Of a DNA stretch of 57,492 nucleotides, positions 23,445-35,324 are shown piece by piece; position 1 is the stretch's first letter; each line of letters begins with the position of its first letter. Source of the DNA: Gymnopus androsaceus JB14 (lineage: Eukaryota; Basidiomycota; Agaricomycetes; Agaricales; Omphalotaceae); the NCBI GenBank assembly GCA_009733575.1, contig ML769446.1:212960-270451 (forward strand), given 5' to 3'. The translations under genes and the position numbers were made by a program. Under the pieces are notes generated by a model. The model had not been told where the DNA came from and searched no databases. It was given only the letters and a program-made list of their open reading frames with translations.

Positions 23445-23702
23445 TTATTTTAAACAACTTCTTGTTAGCTTTTCCAACTGAAACTCTTTTAATTCCATTA
23501 GATCAGAGGGTGGAACAATATTAAAGTGAGACAATGATACACTAGGATGTGAGCTTGCTAGTAGCAAAGAAGCAGGAACCTTGTTTGTTGAATCTGCCAT
23601 TGATTTACTATGCAAAAGCAGTGACAAGTCAATATCAATATATGGTAATATATGACTATATATAAAATACCAACTTATGCAATGAATGGTGGATAGGTTC
23701 AA
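23445..23702 (-). CDS. Possible exon of an unknown protein
   Basis: An internal ATG opens MADSTNKVPASLLLASSH and a helical end; upstream codons are probably intronic. It may be a first exon, but the downstream partner was not found. Confidence 0.25.
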   Translation of the reverse strand: MNLSTIHCISWYFIYSHILPYIDIDLSLLLHSKSMADSTNKVPASLLLASSHPSVSLSHFNIVPPSDLMELKEFQLEKLTRSCLK

Positions 23703-23841
23703 ACAAAGTTTCAGTGCTAATCAGTTTCTAGACTGACAATACATGATTCTCACTAAGAAGATACATAGTCTATAATACAGTAACATAGTAATTTATGTAA
23801 CTGTAGGAGATTTATATGTAATAAAGTACATGCAAATTAGT

Positions 23842-24960
23842 CTAGTCATCATCCTCATCTTCATCACTATTAATTCCATTACTAGTAGGTTCTTTTTCTT
23901 GAATACCGTAATAGGATTTCCTATCCAGAAATGTAGATGAAATTTTGCATAACCAATGTTCAATGTCTACCAAGTCAAACATGCCTTTCCAAACCTCCTT
24001 CAAGTTTGCTTCAACTTGCTGAAATATAGTTGTCAACATATCTAGAGGCATCTTGACACTGCTCTTCTTGTCTCCTATCTGGTTGTTCTACTGATAGTTC
24101 TTCTCCTAGATGGAAGCATTCTTAATTATTGTAGACCAGAAATGACACCCTTGTTGACATAGCAAAGGATTTTCTTGTAATCTTCTTGACTGGGGGTAAT
24201 AACTCCAGCTTGAATGTAATCTGTTCCAATCTACTTGCCAATACCTGGAAATGTATCCTTCAGCCATTTCACAGTGGTATAAAGATTGGGACACTCTTGT
24301 TTATTAGTGAGCTATATCAGTTTTCCCTTCACCCCAGATAGTTTCCAAAACTGGTAGCTGTTTTCAATATTTTTGTGCTTGAGACTGACTAAGCGCCCAT
24401 ATGCTTCAAAGTCACAAAAGTAGGAAGGATTATCTGTTGGGCTGGTTATTATCTTTCCCTCCAGTTTAGCTTGTGCAACTTTGCAAGCTCTTCTCCTTGG
24501 CTTGTGCTACTACTCAATTAAAGTGATCTGGGTCCTGGAACATGGGGCTATATGTTTGCAGAAATGATGTGCCATGAGTTATTGCCCTGGCAATGCAGAT
24601 ACTGAAGAATCCTCATTAGATCTTTAGATAGCAAGTACTGAAGGGATGATCCTGATGATGCAGAACATGATAATGTGACCAAGCAAATTCCTGGGATAAA
24701 ATGCACTTGTCAGGATCACCCACAATTTCTTAGAGAAATATGTGAGATTTTTGTGTCTCATCAGAAGCAGAAGGACCTGGTTGGCTAGGAAGGCAAGCCT
24801 GCTTAGTCAAATTAAGCTTCAAATACTCTTTGAGTTGTCCAACCCAAGTATTGAATGCTTCAGATTTGGATGAGCAAGTACAACAAAGGAGTCTTGTGAC
24901 TGTTTGTTAGACCCACATTCTGTAAAGTGTGCTATCTGTTTCTATTTATGTGATGAGGAA
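23842..24960 (-). pseudogene. Decayed transposon-like gene, unknown family
   Basis: Minus-strand pieces read in order: a segment around 24900-24730 with Ser/Pro content then stop; a His-rich piece to about 24620 (EFAWSHYHVLHHQDHPF); an aromatic piece at about 24450-24310 (AYGRLVSLKHKNIENSYQFW); a piece at 24290-24130 with DYKKILCYVNKGVISG; and a final acidic tail ending at 23842. Several in-frame stops interrupt. I do not recognise the family. Neighbouring minus-strand fragments to 27.4 kb may belong to the same unit. Confidence 0.4.
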
Positions 24961-25305
24961 GATGCAGTATTGGAAATAAGAAAAAGAGCTGCAACGGATT
25001 TATTGAACGTTTGACCTCTCTTGGGCCTGGAGGCAAACAAGTACCATACATGTGTATCTACAAGTAGTATTTATACCTATAAAAGTGCATATGTCATAAA
25101 TATCACATATAGTAAGTGGATACTATGTGAATATATGCACAGATATTTCTGTGATATTAGAAAATCGTAAGTACGTTGTAATTGTAGTTTAAAATAGATT
25201 TTCTAAATTCCAACATGCAGGAGGTGGATTAGGAGTGGGAGGAGGACTAGAAACAAGAACAGAGTCTGTTTTATGGACCAAGGCTATTTGTACAAGGGGT
25301 ATTAG

Positions 25306-26413
25306 CTAGGCCATAAGTGGAACAGAATATTGCGTGATAGCAGTGCTATGAATCTGGAGCATAAGATCTTGCACCATGAACTTGAATTGAATCAAGGCAA
25401 TAATCTCTTCTATCTTTGCAGCAAGGTCATCAGGTTTAGACAAAGCAATGCTATTGACTTGTCTCATTACCTTTGCAGGAAGATCATTGAATACTTGCCA
25501 CACCTCATCCAATGCCAACACAGATACACTGAACTGGTTATACAAGAGATGAACAAAAAGAGCAAGTTGAAAAAGTGGCAGGTTTACTCTGCTGATTATA
25601 CTATTTGAATATGTTAAGGCAAAGGCAGGCAAACCATGGCAGAGGTGCAATGGGATCATACCTATACTTTTCATATTGTTGGGGCAAAGGTGTGCTTTCC
25701 TTTTTGAGCATACCAAGGTGCTCCAAGAGGATTATGTGCATGCTAGCCTGCAGTATATAACAAGGAAATAGCCAGATATCTAGAAATAAATTAAAATCTT
25801 GGTTTCAGCTTACAAGTATGAGCTTTCTAACAAGACTTCTGTTGTGGCAGGAAATACATCAATACAAGACAAACAGATATACATAGGCACCTATACTATT
25901 TAATCACAATCTGTAACCACCGCCTTGCTTGTAACTACACTTGTCTTTTGGCACTTGTCCTATCTTTCTTTGTCTTAGCAGCCCTTCTCTTCTTTGAAGC
26001 AGTAAGATACTTTATGTTATATAGTCCTGACCAACGAAATCATCCACTTTCACCTGTGAATCCAATGTAGCCATCTGGTCATCCAATTTCTTCTGCTGTG
26101 CCACAGTCAAGATAACAGAGGCAGATAACATTGAAGCCTTGTCATCAATTTCGGACATGTACTGAGTCTGCTCTGCCTCAGATAGAGAAGTCCCCCTTGC
26201 CAAGCTGCAGTCAAATGAGCTTGACCAAAAACTTGTGTTTTGAGATCTGTTCAAAAGACTGAGGAAATGCCAGCAATTTTTTCCAGTAACAGGATCAGAA
26301 ATAGTAATGGTCATGTGTTTGGCCATTTTGCGACAGAATGCATCCACAGTAGATGAAACTTGCTTGGTAGTCTCCATCTGTGTGCATTGGATATTTGTTA
26401 AGCTAGTTTTCAT
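25306..26413 (-). pseudogene. Helical hypothetical coding fragments
   Basis: Two ATG-initiated frames. 26413-26012 (133 codons) has a Ser/Gln-rich helical C-terminal half (SEIDDKASMLSASVILTVAQ) followed by a Lys/Asp-rich end. 25716-25306 (136 codons) is Leu/Ile-rich with helices. Both have protein-like composition but no motif I recognise. They lie between other minus-strand remnants and may be exons of one gene. Confidence 0.35.
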
Positions 26414-26656
26414 TGCTAATATAGTCCTAGTCGGTATTTAAATCTCATTTAAAATAGTTGTAACACATATCTGCCACTTTTTGTACCTTGGTTTTTCTGA
26501 TTCTTAAAGGTCCTGGAATTAGTGTCTAGTTAACTAGTTTCAGTTAGAAACACAAACATATATTATTTGTGATTGCTATAGGGAAATACATGTTTTTTAT
26601 TAGCCTTCCAATGCCCCATTTAAAATTCCTTCAACAAATGACCAGAGTACAGTGGA

Positions 26657-26881
26657 CTATGCATCACCAAAGAGGTAGAACCCACATCTACCCTCCTGAA
26701 CATCATTGACAGTGTAGAAATATTGTTCCGCATCAGGAACCCAGATGATAGCTGTATCAATCCGGCAGAAAACCTGCAGGCTGGCAACAGATGGATATTC
26801 CCTCAATCCACCAAAAATATCCTGTTCCTGCTTAAGAAGATGCTGGTATATCTTCATACTAAAGGCCTCAAGCTCCACCAT
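26657..26881 (-). pseudogene. Fragment of a widespread fungal protein C-terminal region
   Basis: The segment LQVFCRIDTAIIWVPDAEQY followed by FYTVNDVQEG resembles a region I remember from many Agaricomycete hypothetical proteins, with an R-x-D-hydrophobic core then an aromatic-x-V-N-(D/E)-V-(Q/E) strand. I do not know a named domain for it. It ends at a TAG at 26657. It is probably the last exon of a gene whose earlier exons are lost or to the right (27.0-27.4 kb). Confidence 0.35.
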
Positions 26882-26999
26882 TCCTCTCCCATCCTGGCTG
26901 CTTCATGATTATTGTATCGTTCAGTACCCAATCTGTTGGGTTGCTCTGTAAATTGGACCAAGTTGGGGGACCAGTAGGTTGGAGCAGGCTTTGAATAGA

Positions 27000-27400
27000 T
27001 CATTTGGTATGGTACCCATCTGTGTTGCTTTCCCATTTTTCATCTTTCTGATTGTGTTCTTTAGCCTTCTGTTCATGGGTGCCACAAACTCCCATGCTTT
27101 CTGGGTATTCTATTGTTCTTGGTATGCATGATGTGTCAGTTAACAATAGTGGAAATAGTATTTGAGAGGTCAGAACAATGAGAACGAATATTGAGAATCC
27201 CAGGCTGAGCAAAATGCGAAATTTTTATAAGTCCTGAGTCACAAATTTGTGACTTGGTTGGTGATGCAAGTATTGTCCTAGGAATCAACTCGCATGCTGG
27301 TGCACAGATGAACTTGTGAAGGCAGATAAAACTGCCTCTCAGCTGGTTTGCCAAGTTTCCCCTGTACTCCTGCATTGAAATTTCCTGGTGTAGATCTGAT
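27000..27400 (-). pseudogene. Coding fragment, unknown
   Basis: The frame 27375-27136 starts with ATG and is Ile/Ser-rich with Cys residues. 27212-27000 is a second phase over the same region. Too little to classify. Confidence 0.2.
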
Positions 27401-27854
27401 TCAAATCAATGCATCCGTGCTGATTGTCAAAGCAAGGCTCTAATCATATCCTTTTTAGGCTTGGCTAGCCAAATGGTTTAGCTTGCTGGAAGGCCATGTT
27501 GTTTGTAAATGACTTGTCAATGGGTGCCGCTTGTGGTCTCGTCCTTGCAGATCCCTTTTGTCAAATGCTCTTTCTCTTCTCTCAACCTCATATTGCTGGA
27601 CTGTACTCTGCAGTATATGACTTGTTATGGCTTATCATGGTGTTATTGAGTCTAAATCAGTATTTTCTCCATGTGGATATGATTGAATGTGGGGTTTTCT
27701 CAAGCTCATGTCATGTGTGCAAGCTGTGTGAACAATCAGGAGGCAATACAATTCCATCTTGCTTCCTACTATCATGCAAACCGACCTTCGAATACTCCCA
27801 TTTCCTCCCTATTTACAATCAGTGGTTTCCGAATGGGAGAAGTCCTGGTCCCAT

Positions 27855-28430
27855 TCACTTGCTCAAGCAAGTTACTCAGGTACTCCAAAATTTCCCAATT
27901 TAGAAATTATAGCTGGTCGATCCAGTTACTCAAGCACCACCAGTAAGCTGCTCAAGGGACCTAAAGTTGCCAAACTAAGCTAAATAAGTCTCATGAGCAA
28001 GTTACTCAGGTCGTTTGAGCAACTATGTTGCAGGAGGAAAAAAATTACCCAGAAGGGTAAACACTTGCTCAAGCAAGGTAGTCGGGTGCTCCATAATTTC
28101 ACAATTTGGTAATCACTTGCTCAAGCAAGTTACTCAAGTACTCCATAATTTCCCAATTTAGAAATTATAGTTGGTCTGGCCAGTTACTTAAGCACCACCA
28201 GTAAGCTGCTCAAGGAACCTAAAGTTGCCAAACTAAGCTAAACAAGTCTCATGAGCAAGTTACTCAGGTAGTTTGAGCAACTATATCGCAGGAGAAAAAA
28301 ATTTCCTAATTTGGTAATCACTTGCTCAAGCAAGTTACTCGGGTACTTCAAAATTTCCCAATTTGGAAATTATAGTTGGTCAGGCCAGCTACTCAAGCAC
28401 CACCAGTAAGCTGCTCAAGAGACCAAAGTT
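27855..28430 (+). repeat. Large tandem repeat, about 250 bp unit
   Basis: Three partial copies starting with CTTGCTCAAGCAAGTTACTC at about 27858, 28110 and 28319. Each is followed by a CCCAATTT(A/G)GAAATTATAG core, then CAAGCACCACCAGTAAGCTG, then CATGAGCAAGTTACTCAGGT. The third copy is cut short at about 28430. The unit start is itself nearly palindromic (CTTGCT/AGCAAG). Confidence 0.85.
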
Positions 28431-28479
28431 CAATATTTACTATACAAATCACTTTACAAGCAATTTAATTAATCTAGAA

Positions 28480-30681
28480 CAGCTCCTTCATTCTTGCTTC
28501 CAATATTTACACAATGCTGAAATAGCTGCATCAGCTGCATGCATCTTTTCTGCAGCCTTTGCATCCTTCTCTCAGATCACAATAACAAATCCATCTGATA
28601 TAGCTTCTTCATTCTCCTCAAGTACTGTTCATGTGGGTGAAACAGTCCCATGCTGATCACCTCTGTCAAACCACCTATCCAGATTAGTTTAATGTAATAT
28701 AATCACCTAAATAGCCCCAACTACAATCTGCACAATTATTCCATAACTGTTGTAGCAGAAGTTGTAATGTGCCGGATTCCCACCTCTTGCAGTTGACACA
28801 CTAATTGTATATGATTGATCAAAATCCTTGTGAAGTGGAGCAATATAGCCTCAGCAAAAACTGTTGAGTCTATACTTTTCCAGTGCCAATGTTCCTGCCT
28901 GGTCTGCTTCTGTCTTCATTTTTTTTGCTATCTCTTGGGAAGCTTGTTTAACAATCTGCATAACAAGCCCATTGTCCTAAACAATTATCAAGTAAAATCT
29001 GTAGTAATCAGTAATTTCAAAAACACATACTATTGCCATCTTGAACAGATGTCCAACATATACATCTGCCTCTTCTTTGCTCAAGGTGTTTTCGACCAGG
29101 GTTTTGTTAAGAGGGTATAAGCCACCATATCCGGATCCTAAAGACCCATCCTGACCCTGCTTGTATCCAGCAGCTGCTATTGTACCATAATCTAGTTTTT
29201 GGAATGACTTTCCTCTTTTAATTTTGGTGCCATGGGTCGAAAGGATTGGTGGTGGTCTTGGAGAAGCAACATGGAGCTACCATTAAGGGCATTGTAAACA
29301 ACACCTCCAATCTCAACTCCAGTATCTGCATTCTTGAAATATGTAATGTCTCTTCCACATCCAGGGGGTAGATCTATCTGTGGCTCTACCCTGTGTTGAA
29401 TTCCAGGACAAGGAAGATCTTTTACATTAACACTGGACACTGGTTCCTCTCCTTTGAAATAATCATTGTAAATATAACACAAACTTGTAACTATGCACCA
29501 AGCTTACCCCATATTCAAGGGGAACTTCCTCCAGGTTATCAAAATCACATAGAAGCTTGTTCCTGGTAGCTTGAGTATCTCGATGTTCAACCAGAATGGT
29601 GCACTTGCACTGATCTTGAGGAGCCAATTGTGCACAATTAGTGTACTGTTTTCTTCAAAGCAAAGACAATGTACTATCTGCGGTATTAAGAATGGCCTTG
29701 TACTTCTCAGTCTTCTCCATAATTGAATGAAGATAAGGGTTATCTTGGACTATGTAGTTAGGAATTCTCTTCTTCTTACACATACCACTTAGGAATTTAT
29801 AATTGTCTTGTAGATCCTGCCCTTGCCTCACACCATTAGGATAATCTAACAATACCCATGGAAAAACCTACCTCATAACAAATACCACTAGATACCAACG
29901 CTGGACACAGTATCTCTAGCCACACCCACTGGAAGTTGTATAATGACAAAAACATGTATATGCATTCTGGCTGTCCCACAAATGGGACATTTTTACTGAC
30001 ACACTGTAAAAGTATTGTCAAGTTCAAAGTTTGCATCTAATTACAGTGACATTAACTTTAAATTTATTAAAAATCACAATACATACCACAAGTGGGAAAA
30101 GTGCTGGGATCTTCAGTGCACTGGGGGGAGTCCAGTGTAGCAATTCTTGTGCAATCATAGGCTCCCACCAATGTGAAACATAGCATACAGCTAAACATAG
30201 ATGTTTTGCAAGTTCACATGTATGCATGATTGTTACAAGGGTAGAGCCTAGTCCTGTGGTCTACCACCTCAATTAGTACCAAGGAGGAATTTATAGTACA
30301 AACCTACCCTTATTAGGTTTGGAATTAGACGTTGCATATCCTCCAATGCATCCTTTATTTTGTGCAATGCTCGCAACGCTGCTGCTGCAGTTTCCCAGTC
30401 TTCTAGGTATTCCTACCAATCTCTTAGTAATCAAGTCAATTATGCAATAGAAAAACATTTCTTACCCCCTTGCCTGCCACAAAGAAGATATGAAACATTT
30501 GCTGAATTTCTGTTATAAATTTCTTTATGGCACCTGCATTCATGAAGTCTGCTGCCTTGAATTTGATTACTTTTGCTTTTCTAGGCTTAGGTGTATCATG
30601 TGAAGCGATGTGAATCATTTTGGTTTCAAGACCAAATTTGTCTTCTAAAGACAAGGGGGTGTGGGTGATAGATTCGTACAT
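28480..30681 (-). pseudogene. Multi-exon gene with 2OG-Fe(II)-oxygenase-like segment
   Basis: Reading leftwards from ATG at 30681, exons joined by GT-AG introns are Lys-rich and helical (to about 30470), then a helical exon at about 30417-30310 (DWETAAAALRALHKIKDALE). Cys-containing exons follow at 29840-29500 (TNCAQLAPQDQCKCTILVEH) and a Pro/Gly exon at 29450-29220. After a one-base frame change near 29215 comes a segment reaching about 29040. A final segment near 28960-28700 contains GYIAPLHKDFD with an H-x-D pair (codons 28830-28832 and 28824-28826), then YNFCYNSYGIIVQI. That resembles the core of fungal 2-oxoglutarate/Fe(II) oxygenases, but the distal His and Arg are not seen. An in-frame TGA precedes this core and another lies near 28590. 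Probably decayed; function is a tentative inference. Confidence 0.4.
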
Positions 30682-30947
30682 TCAGATTTTGCCTACAAGT
30701 GCTTATGAGTATGGAATATCCCATGTAGGCTATAAATATGGAACCTCTCACATTAGCTCTTTCTTTATGCCCTCTACCGTCATGGGTTCCCTCTGCCAGC
30801 CTCTGGTTTGTGCAGAGTGGGATAGGGTCAATGCAACACATTATTCAGTAACAGCTCTCCATTCATGACCCAACAGCTCGTGGAATGTGTTTGTTCTACA
30901 ATTGAGGGTCCGGCACACAAAAATCTTCATTTCCACCGATACAACTA

Positions 30948-31459
30948 ATGTTCCTAGAAGACTCGAGCTCACTTTTACCCAGTGATAGTGCTCCAAATGC
31001 TGGTGTCATGGCGGTATTGACTGAGGCAAGTTTTTTTAAAAAATTCTCTCAATGTGATCAGGACACTAAATTTTCTTTGTCTTTTCAGGTTGAAAAGTTA
31101 TTAGGCTGTGTCCAAGAACCCTTGAAATTTGTTGCAGAAGGATGGAGCTCAACGTCTTTGTTTATTGTCATTGTAAGAACAAGGAGTCAAAGGAGAAGGA
31201 TGCGGCAAGTGATGGAACAAGCTAGAAGAGCGACATTGTAGTTGAAAAGTATAGTGGGATGAGTAAAGGTCAGAAGCCTCCTCTTTTCGATTTATATTCC
31301 TTGCTGACCAATATTTCTTCTAATAGTGCTAGCAACAAAGCTGTAGCATCATCTCTAGGAAGCAAGTCTTCCTCTCACTCATTCCATCTTTCACAACCTG
31401 GCTCCAGGGCTCAAAAAACCTCTTTGCCAAACTGCTTCAATCACCCTCAGAAGTTCTAG
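30948..31459 (+). pseudogene. Decayed coding segment, unknown
   Basis: 30948-31241 contains VEKLLGCVQEPLKFVAEGW after a probable intron ending at 31089 and then an Arg-rich tail (RTRSQRRRMRQVMEQARRAT). 31259-31459 is a Ser-rich frame starting MSKGQKPPLFDLYSLL. No family recognised. Confidence 0.3.
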
Positions 31460-31501
31460 CTTTCAACCCAGAACAGTCATTCTTTTGTGTAGGCGCTATA
31501 T

Positions 31502-32130
31502 TTAACACCCAACCTCTTTCCTTTCCTTTGCAATGACCATCCAAACCTGCGCATTTCCTTTGCTGGCCAAAGCTACCGGCACAACATTGGGTCTAAAGCT
31601 TGATATGAGCTCCAGAAGCCACGGATCATTGGCTACGCTTTGATCATGAGTATAGCAATCAAAATGATCAGGCACCCAAGGCTTCTTCCCAACCACCATC
31701 TTTGCCATCAACCACCAAGACTTTTCTTGTTTCCCAGTATCCGGAATTCAGCCCAGCTCGCAAGCATTCTCAATAGGGAGCACGAGTGTTGATGAAATTG
31801 GGAAGAGAATAGTTGGTTTCCACGAAGGATTGAGTGGTCAGGGACTCAGGGAGCTTAGGGTATGTCAATGGCTCTCCTTCCTTTCTTGACACATCCAAAA
31901 GTCATCCATCATGGGCAGCGCACCCGTATCACCACCACCTTCCCATCATTGTCCTCCAGGAACAAAAACAGTCTCGGCTCTAGCCCTGGAACACTAAGTA
32001 GCTGGCCTCAACAACAATCTTCATGGTGATTCCTCCCAGCTGATTCTATGCCAACCCTAACCATCCCAGTTCTCCAACTCATGTTTCCACTCTGCTTTCT
32101 TTGCCGCTCTCAGTGCCGGACACCCTGACT
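31502..32130 (-). pseudogene. Decayed minus-strand gene, unknown
   Basis: The frame 31711-31502 reads well as a C-terminal exon (VPDHFDCYTHDQSVANDPWL). Upstream, in other phases, come NSGYWETRKVLVVDGKDGGW and a charged helix ALRAAKKAEWKHELENW near 32120. At least two frame changes separate them. Composition is protein-like throughout, family unknown. Confidence 0.35.
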
Positions 32131-32148
32131 CATAATTGATTATCATCA

Positions 32149-32605
32149 ATGCAGCCTTTCTCATTGCTGAATACGTACTTTGTGGAAATGGTGTTTGTGG
32201 ATGCTGCCAAAGAGCAGAAGGGGAAATTTGTGGCTGTTAGCCCACAAACATTCCTGGAAAAATATCTACCAGAGCATCTGGGAATGCCACAGGTTGACCG
32301 CACATCTTTCATGAAACTATTTGAGCAGAAACTGGAGAATGCGATGTATGAACCTCTGGTGCATTCCGCTGTTATTATTTCTGATGAACCCTGTACTAAC
32401 TTGAGCAGATAGATGCCCTTAAGACCTTCCTGAAACCCTGCTGGTCCATGGTTAATACTTCTGCCTCGCTGGACCCCGACTCTGGATTTTTCAATGATCA
32501 CAACTCACACCACCATCATCTCATGGGCGCTAAATTTGAGCTTGAGCTCGTTGCTACTGCCCTCAAATCTACTATACTACAACCCTGTTTTCTATCCTAA
32601 AAGGC
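32149..32605 (+). pseudogene. FunK1-type kinase N-terminal region, fragment
   Basis: The frame 32149-32412 has FVAVSPQTFLEKYLPEHLG, a Phe/Leu helix, then ENAMYEPLV. Another phase continues with WSMVNTSASLDPDSGFFND at about 32440-32496. The order F-x-x-(K/R)-(Y/F)-L-P ... MY-x-P ... V-N-T-S ... P-D is what I recall from the region in front of the FunK1 (fungal-type protein kinase) domain. No kinase catalytic motif follows in readable form; 32.6-33.6 kb holds only degenerate frames. Inactive fragment. Confidence 0.45.
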
Positions 32606-33720
32606 TCTAAAAGGGATTAAAAAGCAGATTCCATATAGAAATTTGCGGGAATCAGTTATGAAGCCGCTCTCAACTCTCACCTGCATGTCGCCTCGTCTTC
32701 TTGGGCCTGTCACTGAGTCCTCCCTACTCTCTCAACTTTCAATGTCCTTACTCAATCCACTCTGCTTTCTCCTGCATTCTGGACAAGCTTTGAGCTCTCT
32801 GGACTGCCAAACGTTGCCTTTTTGACCTCAGCAGGTCAATTTTTTTACACAGCAATACTCCACATGCTGATCCATTGGCCGAGTGGCTCCGCATCTACAG
32901 TTACCATCTGATATGGATAATGGTTGGGGGGAGGACAAGCATATGGCTACTGACAAGGGCAACACTGGTGGCAGGACTACAACGACAATGGGGGCATAGT
33001 TTTCCATACCCCTTCTTCCTCCTCCACCAACCTGACCTCTCATGGACATGGTCTTCGTGACTCCCTCCACTCTCGTCTCCCTACCAATGGCTCGGGTACC
33101 ATCCTTTCCCGTTTTGATTTGAACAAAGGACTCCATCTCTTCCCTAATCCAGCACCCATGCCTGCCCGTACTCACCGTACCTGCCATCTCACTTGTGCCA
33201 GCTCTCACCACATCATGGCCAACCAATCCGCTGACACATTCACTACCAGAGCAGGCCCCTCTACCTTGCGCTTATCACCTCCTTGTTACACGGCTCAGGA
33301 GAAGGGAATAGGTGGTGCTTTCCTTCCAGCAAAATCTCCAAGAGCAATGGCAGCTGCACTCCCGGAGATCCTTTACCCCACTGGGACGGAACTGGCTCAG
33401 AGGCAGAAGTCCATGGAATCAGGCAAGGAACAAACACATCGAGTTGAATGTTTTACCCTATCCTACCTACATATGCTCCCAGTGACACCTGCTATCCTTA
33501 TCTGTATCCTCTATTCCGCATGGCACTACCCATATTCCACCCATTTCTGTTTCTGCATATAGTACCATTTAGATTTTGATGGAGCATGAGAGTAGTGTAT
33601 CTACATAGATCTAGAAGTCTAAATCTCAATTCAGAATGCACTGGCTTCACAATAGATCCATGGGTATATTCATAAGTGACATGGCTAAATGGATACATAT
33701 TGAATGGAAGGTTTATCATA
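32606..33720. other. Degenerate sequence, no gene assigned
   Basis: Open frames at 33119-33562 (plus) and 33226-32828 (minus) overlap on opposite strands, and neither shows a domain. They may include the ruined remainder of the FunK1-like gene. Confidence 0.3.
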
Positions 33721-34199
33721 AACAAGAATTCAATGCCAGCCTGTAGCTACTTAATCTGTATGAGTTGCTCAGTTGACAATACCAACCAGCATTGGCCTGA
33801 ACCTAGTCAGGAACATTGGCCGTAGCCATGATGCTAGCATCTATCGTGATATCCTAGGACCACTGGTAGGGTAGTGTAAACGGGACCTATCTAATTTGAT
33901 TTGGTAGATTTTGGATAATACCAGGTGTACAAGGGTACCATGCCTCCATGCTAGACCAAAACATGATGCTCTGCTCTATCTCAGGAAACTCTACCTTGAT
34001 GCAGTGTGCTATGGTTCAGAGGAAATCGGCTTCATTAGCTATGTCCTAGCTCAATCAAATCATTACTAGACAGGTAGCGAGAATGTTGCATTGGGAGACC
34101 AAACTACAATGAGAATGAAAGAATGCTTACCCAAAGACCAAATATTGTGTCTATGGGGATTGAGTCCGCCCACAAGCATACCATACCAAGCATACTTTT

Positions 34200-34570
34200 C
34201 TACAAGTCAGAAACCTATATACAGCTTACAGTTAGAGTTATACAGGTACCTGTAACCATACTGTAAGGCGTCTCTGAGGCTACTTTTTACAGCCGTACTT
34301 GTACGGCTGCTATACAGGTACCCTATAACAGCAGGAGTTAGGGCATTACCTGTATGACGGTGGGTCCCAAAATGGTCATATAAATGATTTTTGCATTGTT
34401 AATATTGGGTGAAACCCTGCAGCTTGAAATCTGAGGCACCATATACCATATTTTTACTGTATACGGTGCAGCTGCTGGTACCCGTATACCGTCCCGTAAA
34501 GAGCATATTTTGCTAATTTTATGGGTTGTATTGTTATGGCCGTAACTGTATACGGTCTGCTGCGGATCCC
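34200..34570. repeat. Self-complementary GTACCTGTA/GTATACGG region
   Basis: Repeated short motifs such as ACAGGTACCTGT, GTACTTGTACGG, TGTATACGG and CCCGTATACCGT are palindromic or mutually complementary. The segment could be a MITE with scattered inverted repeats; ends are not clear. The flanking 33.72-34.20 kb holds no gene I can see. Confidence 0.4.
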
Positions 34571-34586
34571 TATAAGAGACTTTTAT

Positions 34587-34905
34587 TGCACTCGAATTCT
34601 GATCGAGGTTGAAACAATGCTACCCAGGCCATGAAGTTCCTGCGGTAACACAACATCTGGCCCTGATGTCCAGCACGCCATTTGCTTAACCCTTCACATT
34701 CATTGAGATGCATGCAGGTTGGTTGAGGCTAAGAGAATAAGAAAAATAGGCACTCAAATTCCAATTGAGGTTGAAGCAAGGCTACCCAAGCCATGAAGGT
34801 CTTGCGGTAACATGACATCTGGCCCTGATGTCCTGCATGCTGTTTGCTGAACCCTTCATGTTCATCAAGACACAGGTTGAGGTTAAGAGAATGAGAAAAA
34901 TAGGC
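34587..34905 (+). repeat. Direct tandem duplication, about 160 bp unit
   Basis: 34570-34749 and 34750-34905 are two diverged copies. Both contain GAGGTTGAA(A/G)CAA, then CATCTGGCCCTGATGTCC, then AACCCTTCA, and end in GAGAAAAATAGGC. Confidence 0.85.
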
Positions 34906-35324
34906 GTCCCAAATATCACCTGATTTTTAGTGCCAAAAATGGCACAAGTTAAAATACTCAGGTGTGGGATTCAGTGTTTTTACTCACTCCCACAGCCACG
35001 CTCCCTCAAGTATAACCCCTCTTGTCCTTCGATCTCCCATCCATGCACTCAAGTCAAGTATTAAAGCCGCAAACTTGCTTATATAGTGAGTTTTTGTTTG
35101 TCACACTTGGGAGGGCCAGGCTCCAGCTGTCAACAAGCTGCTGTCTGTTATCACTTGTTCATCCACTTATTGTGCCAAATTTAGGCACCAAAACACCCAG
35201 CATGCATGAATACAAAAACAACAACATGGAGGTCAATAATGAAAATAGGTTGAGCACTGACTTGGTAATTGAGTTATCCATTCTTCAATGTAAATAATAA
35301 CATTTTGTAGTGGTGCAGTAGCTG

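Noticed and set aside
27496..27903. 135-codon plus-strand open frame
   Set aside because: It runs into the tandem repeat, has no recognisable motif, and its composition (many Cys/Phe/Leu) fits a chance frame.
33119..33562. 147-codon plus-strand frame as a gene
   Set aside because: Overlaps a 132-codon minus frame, has low-complexity composition, and no start context or homology that I can support.
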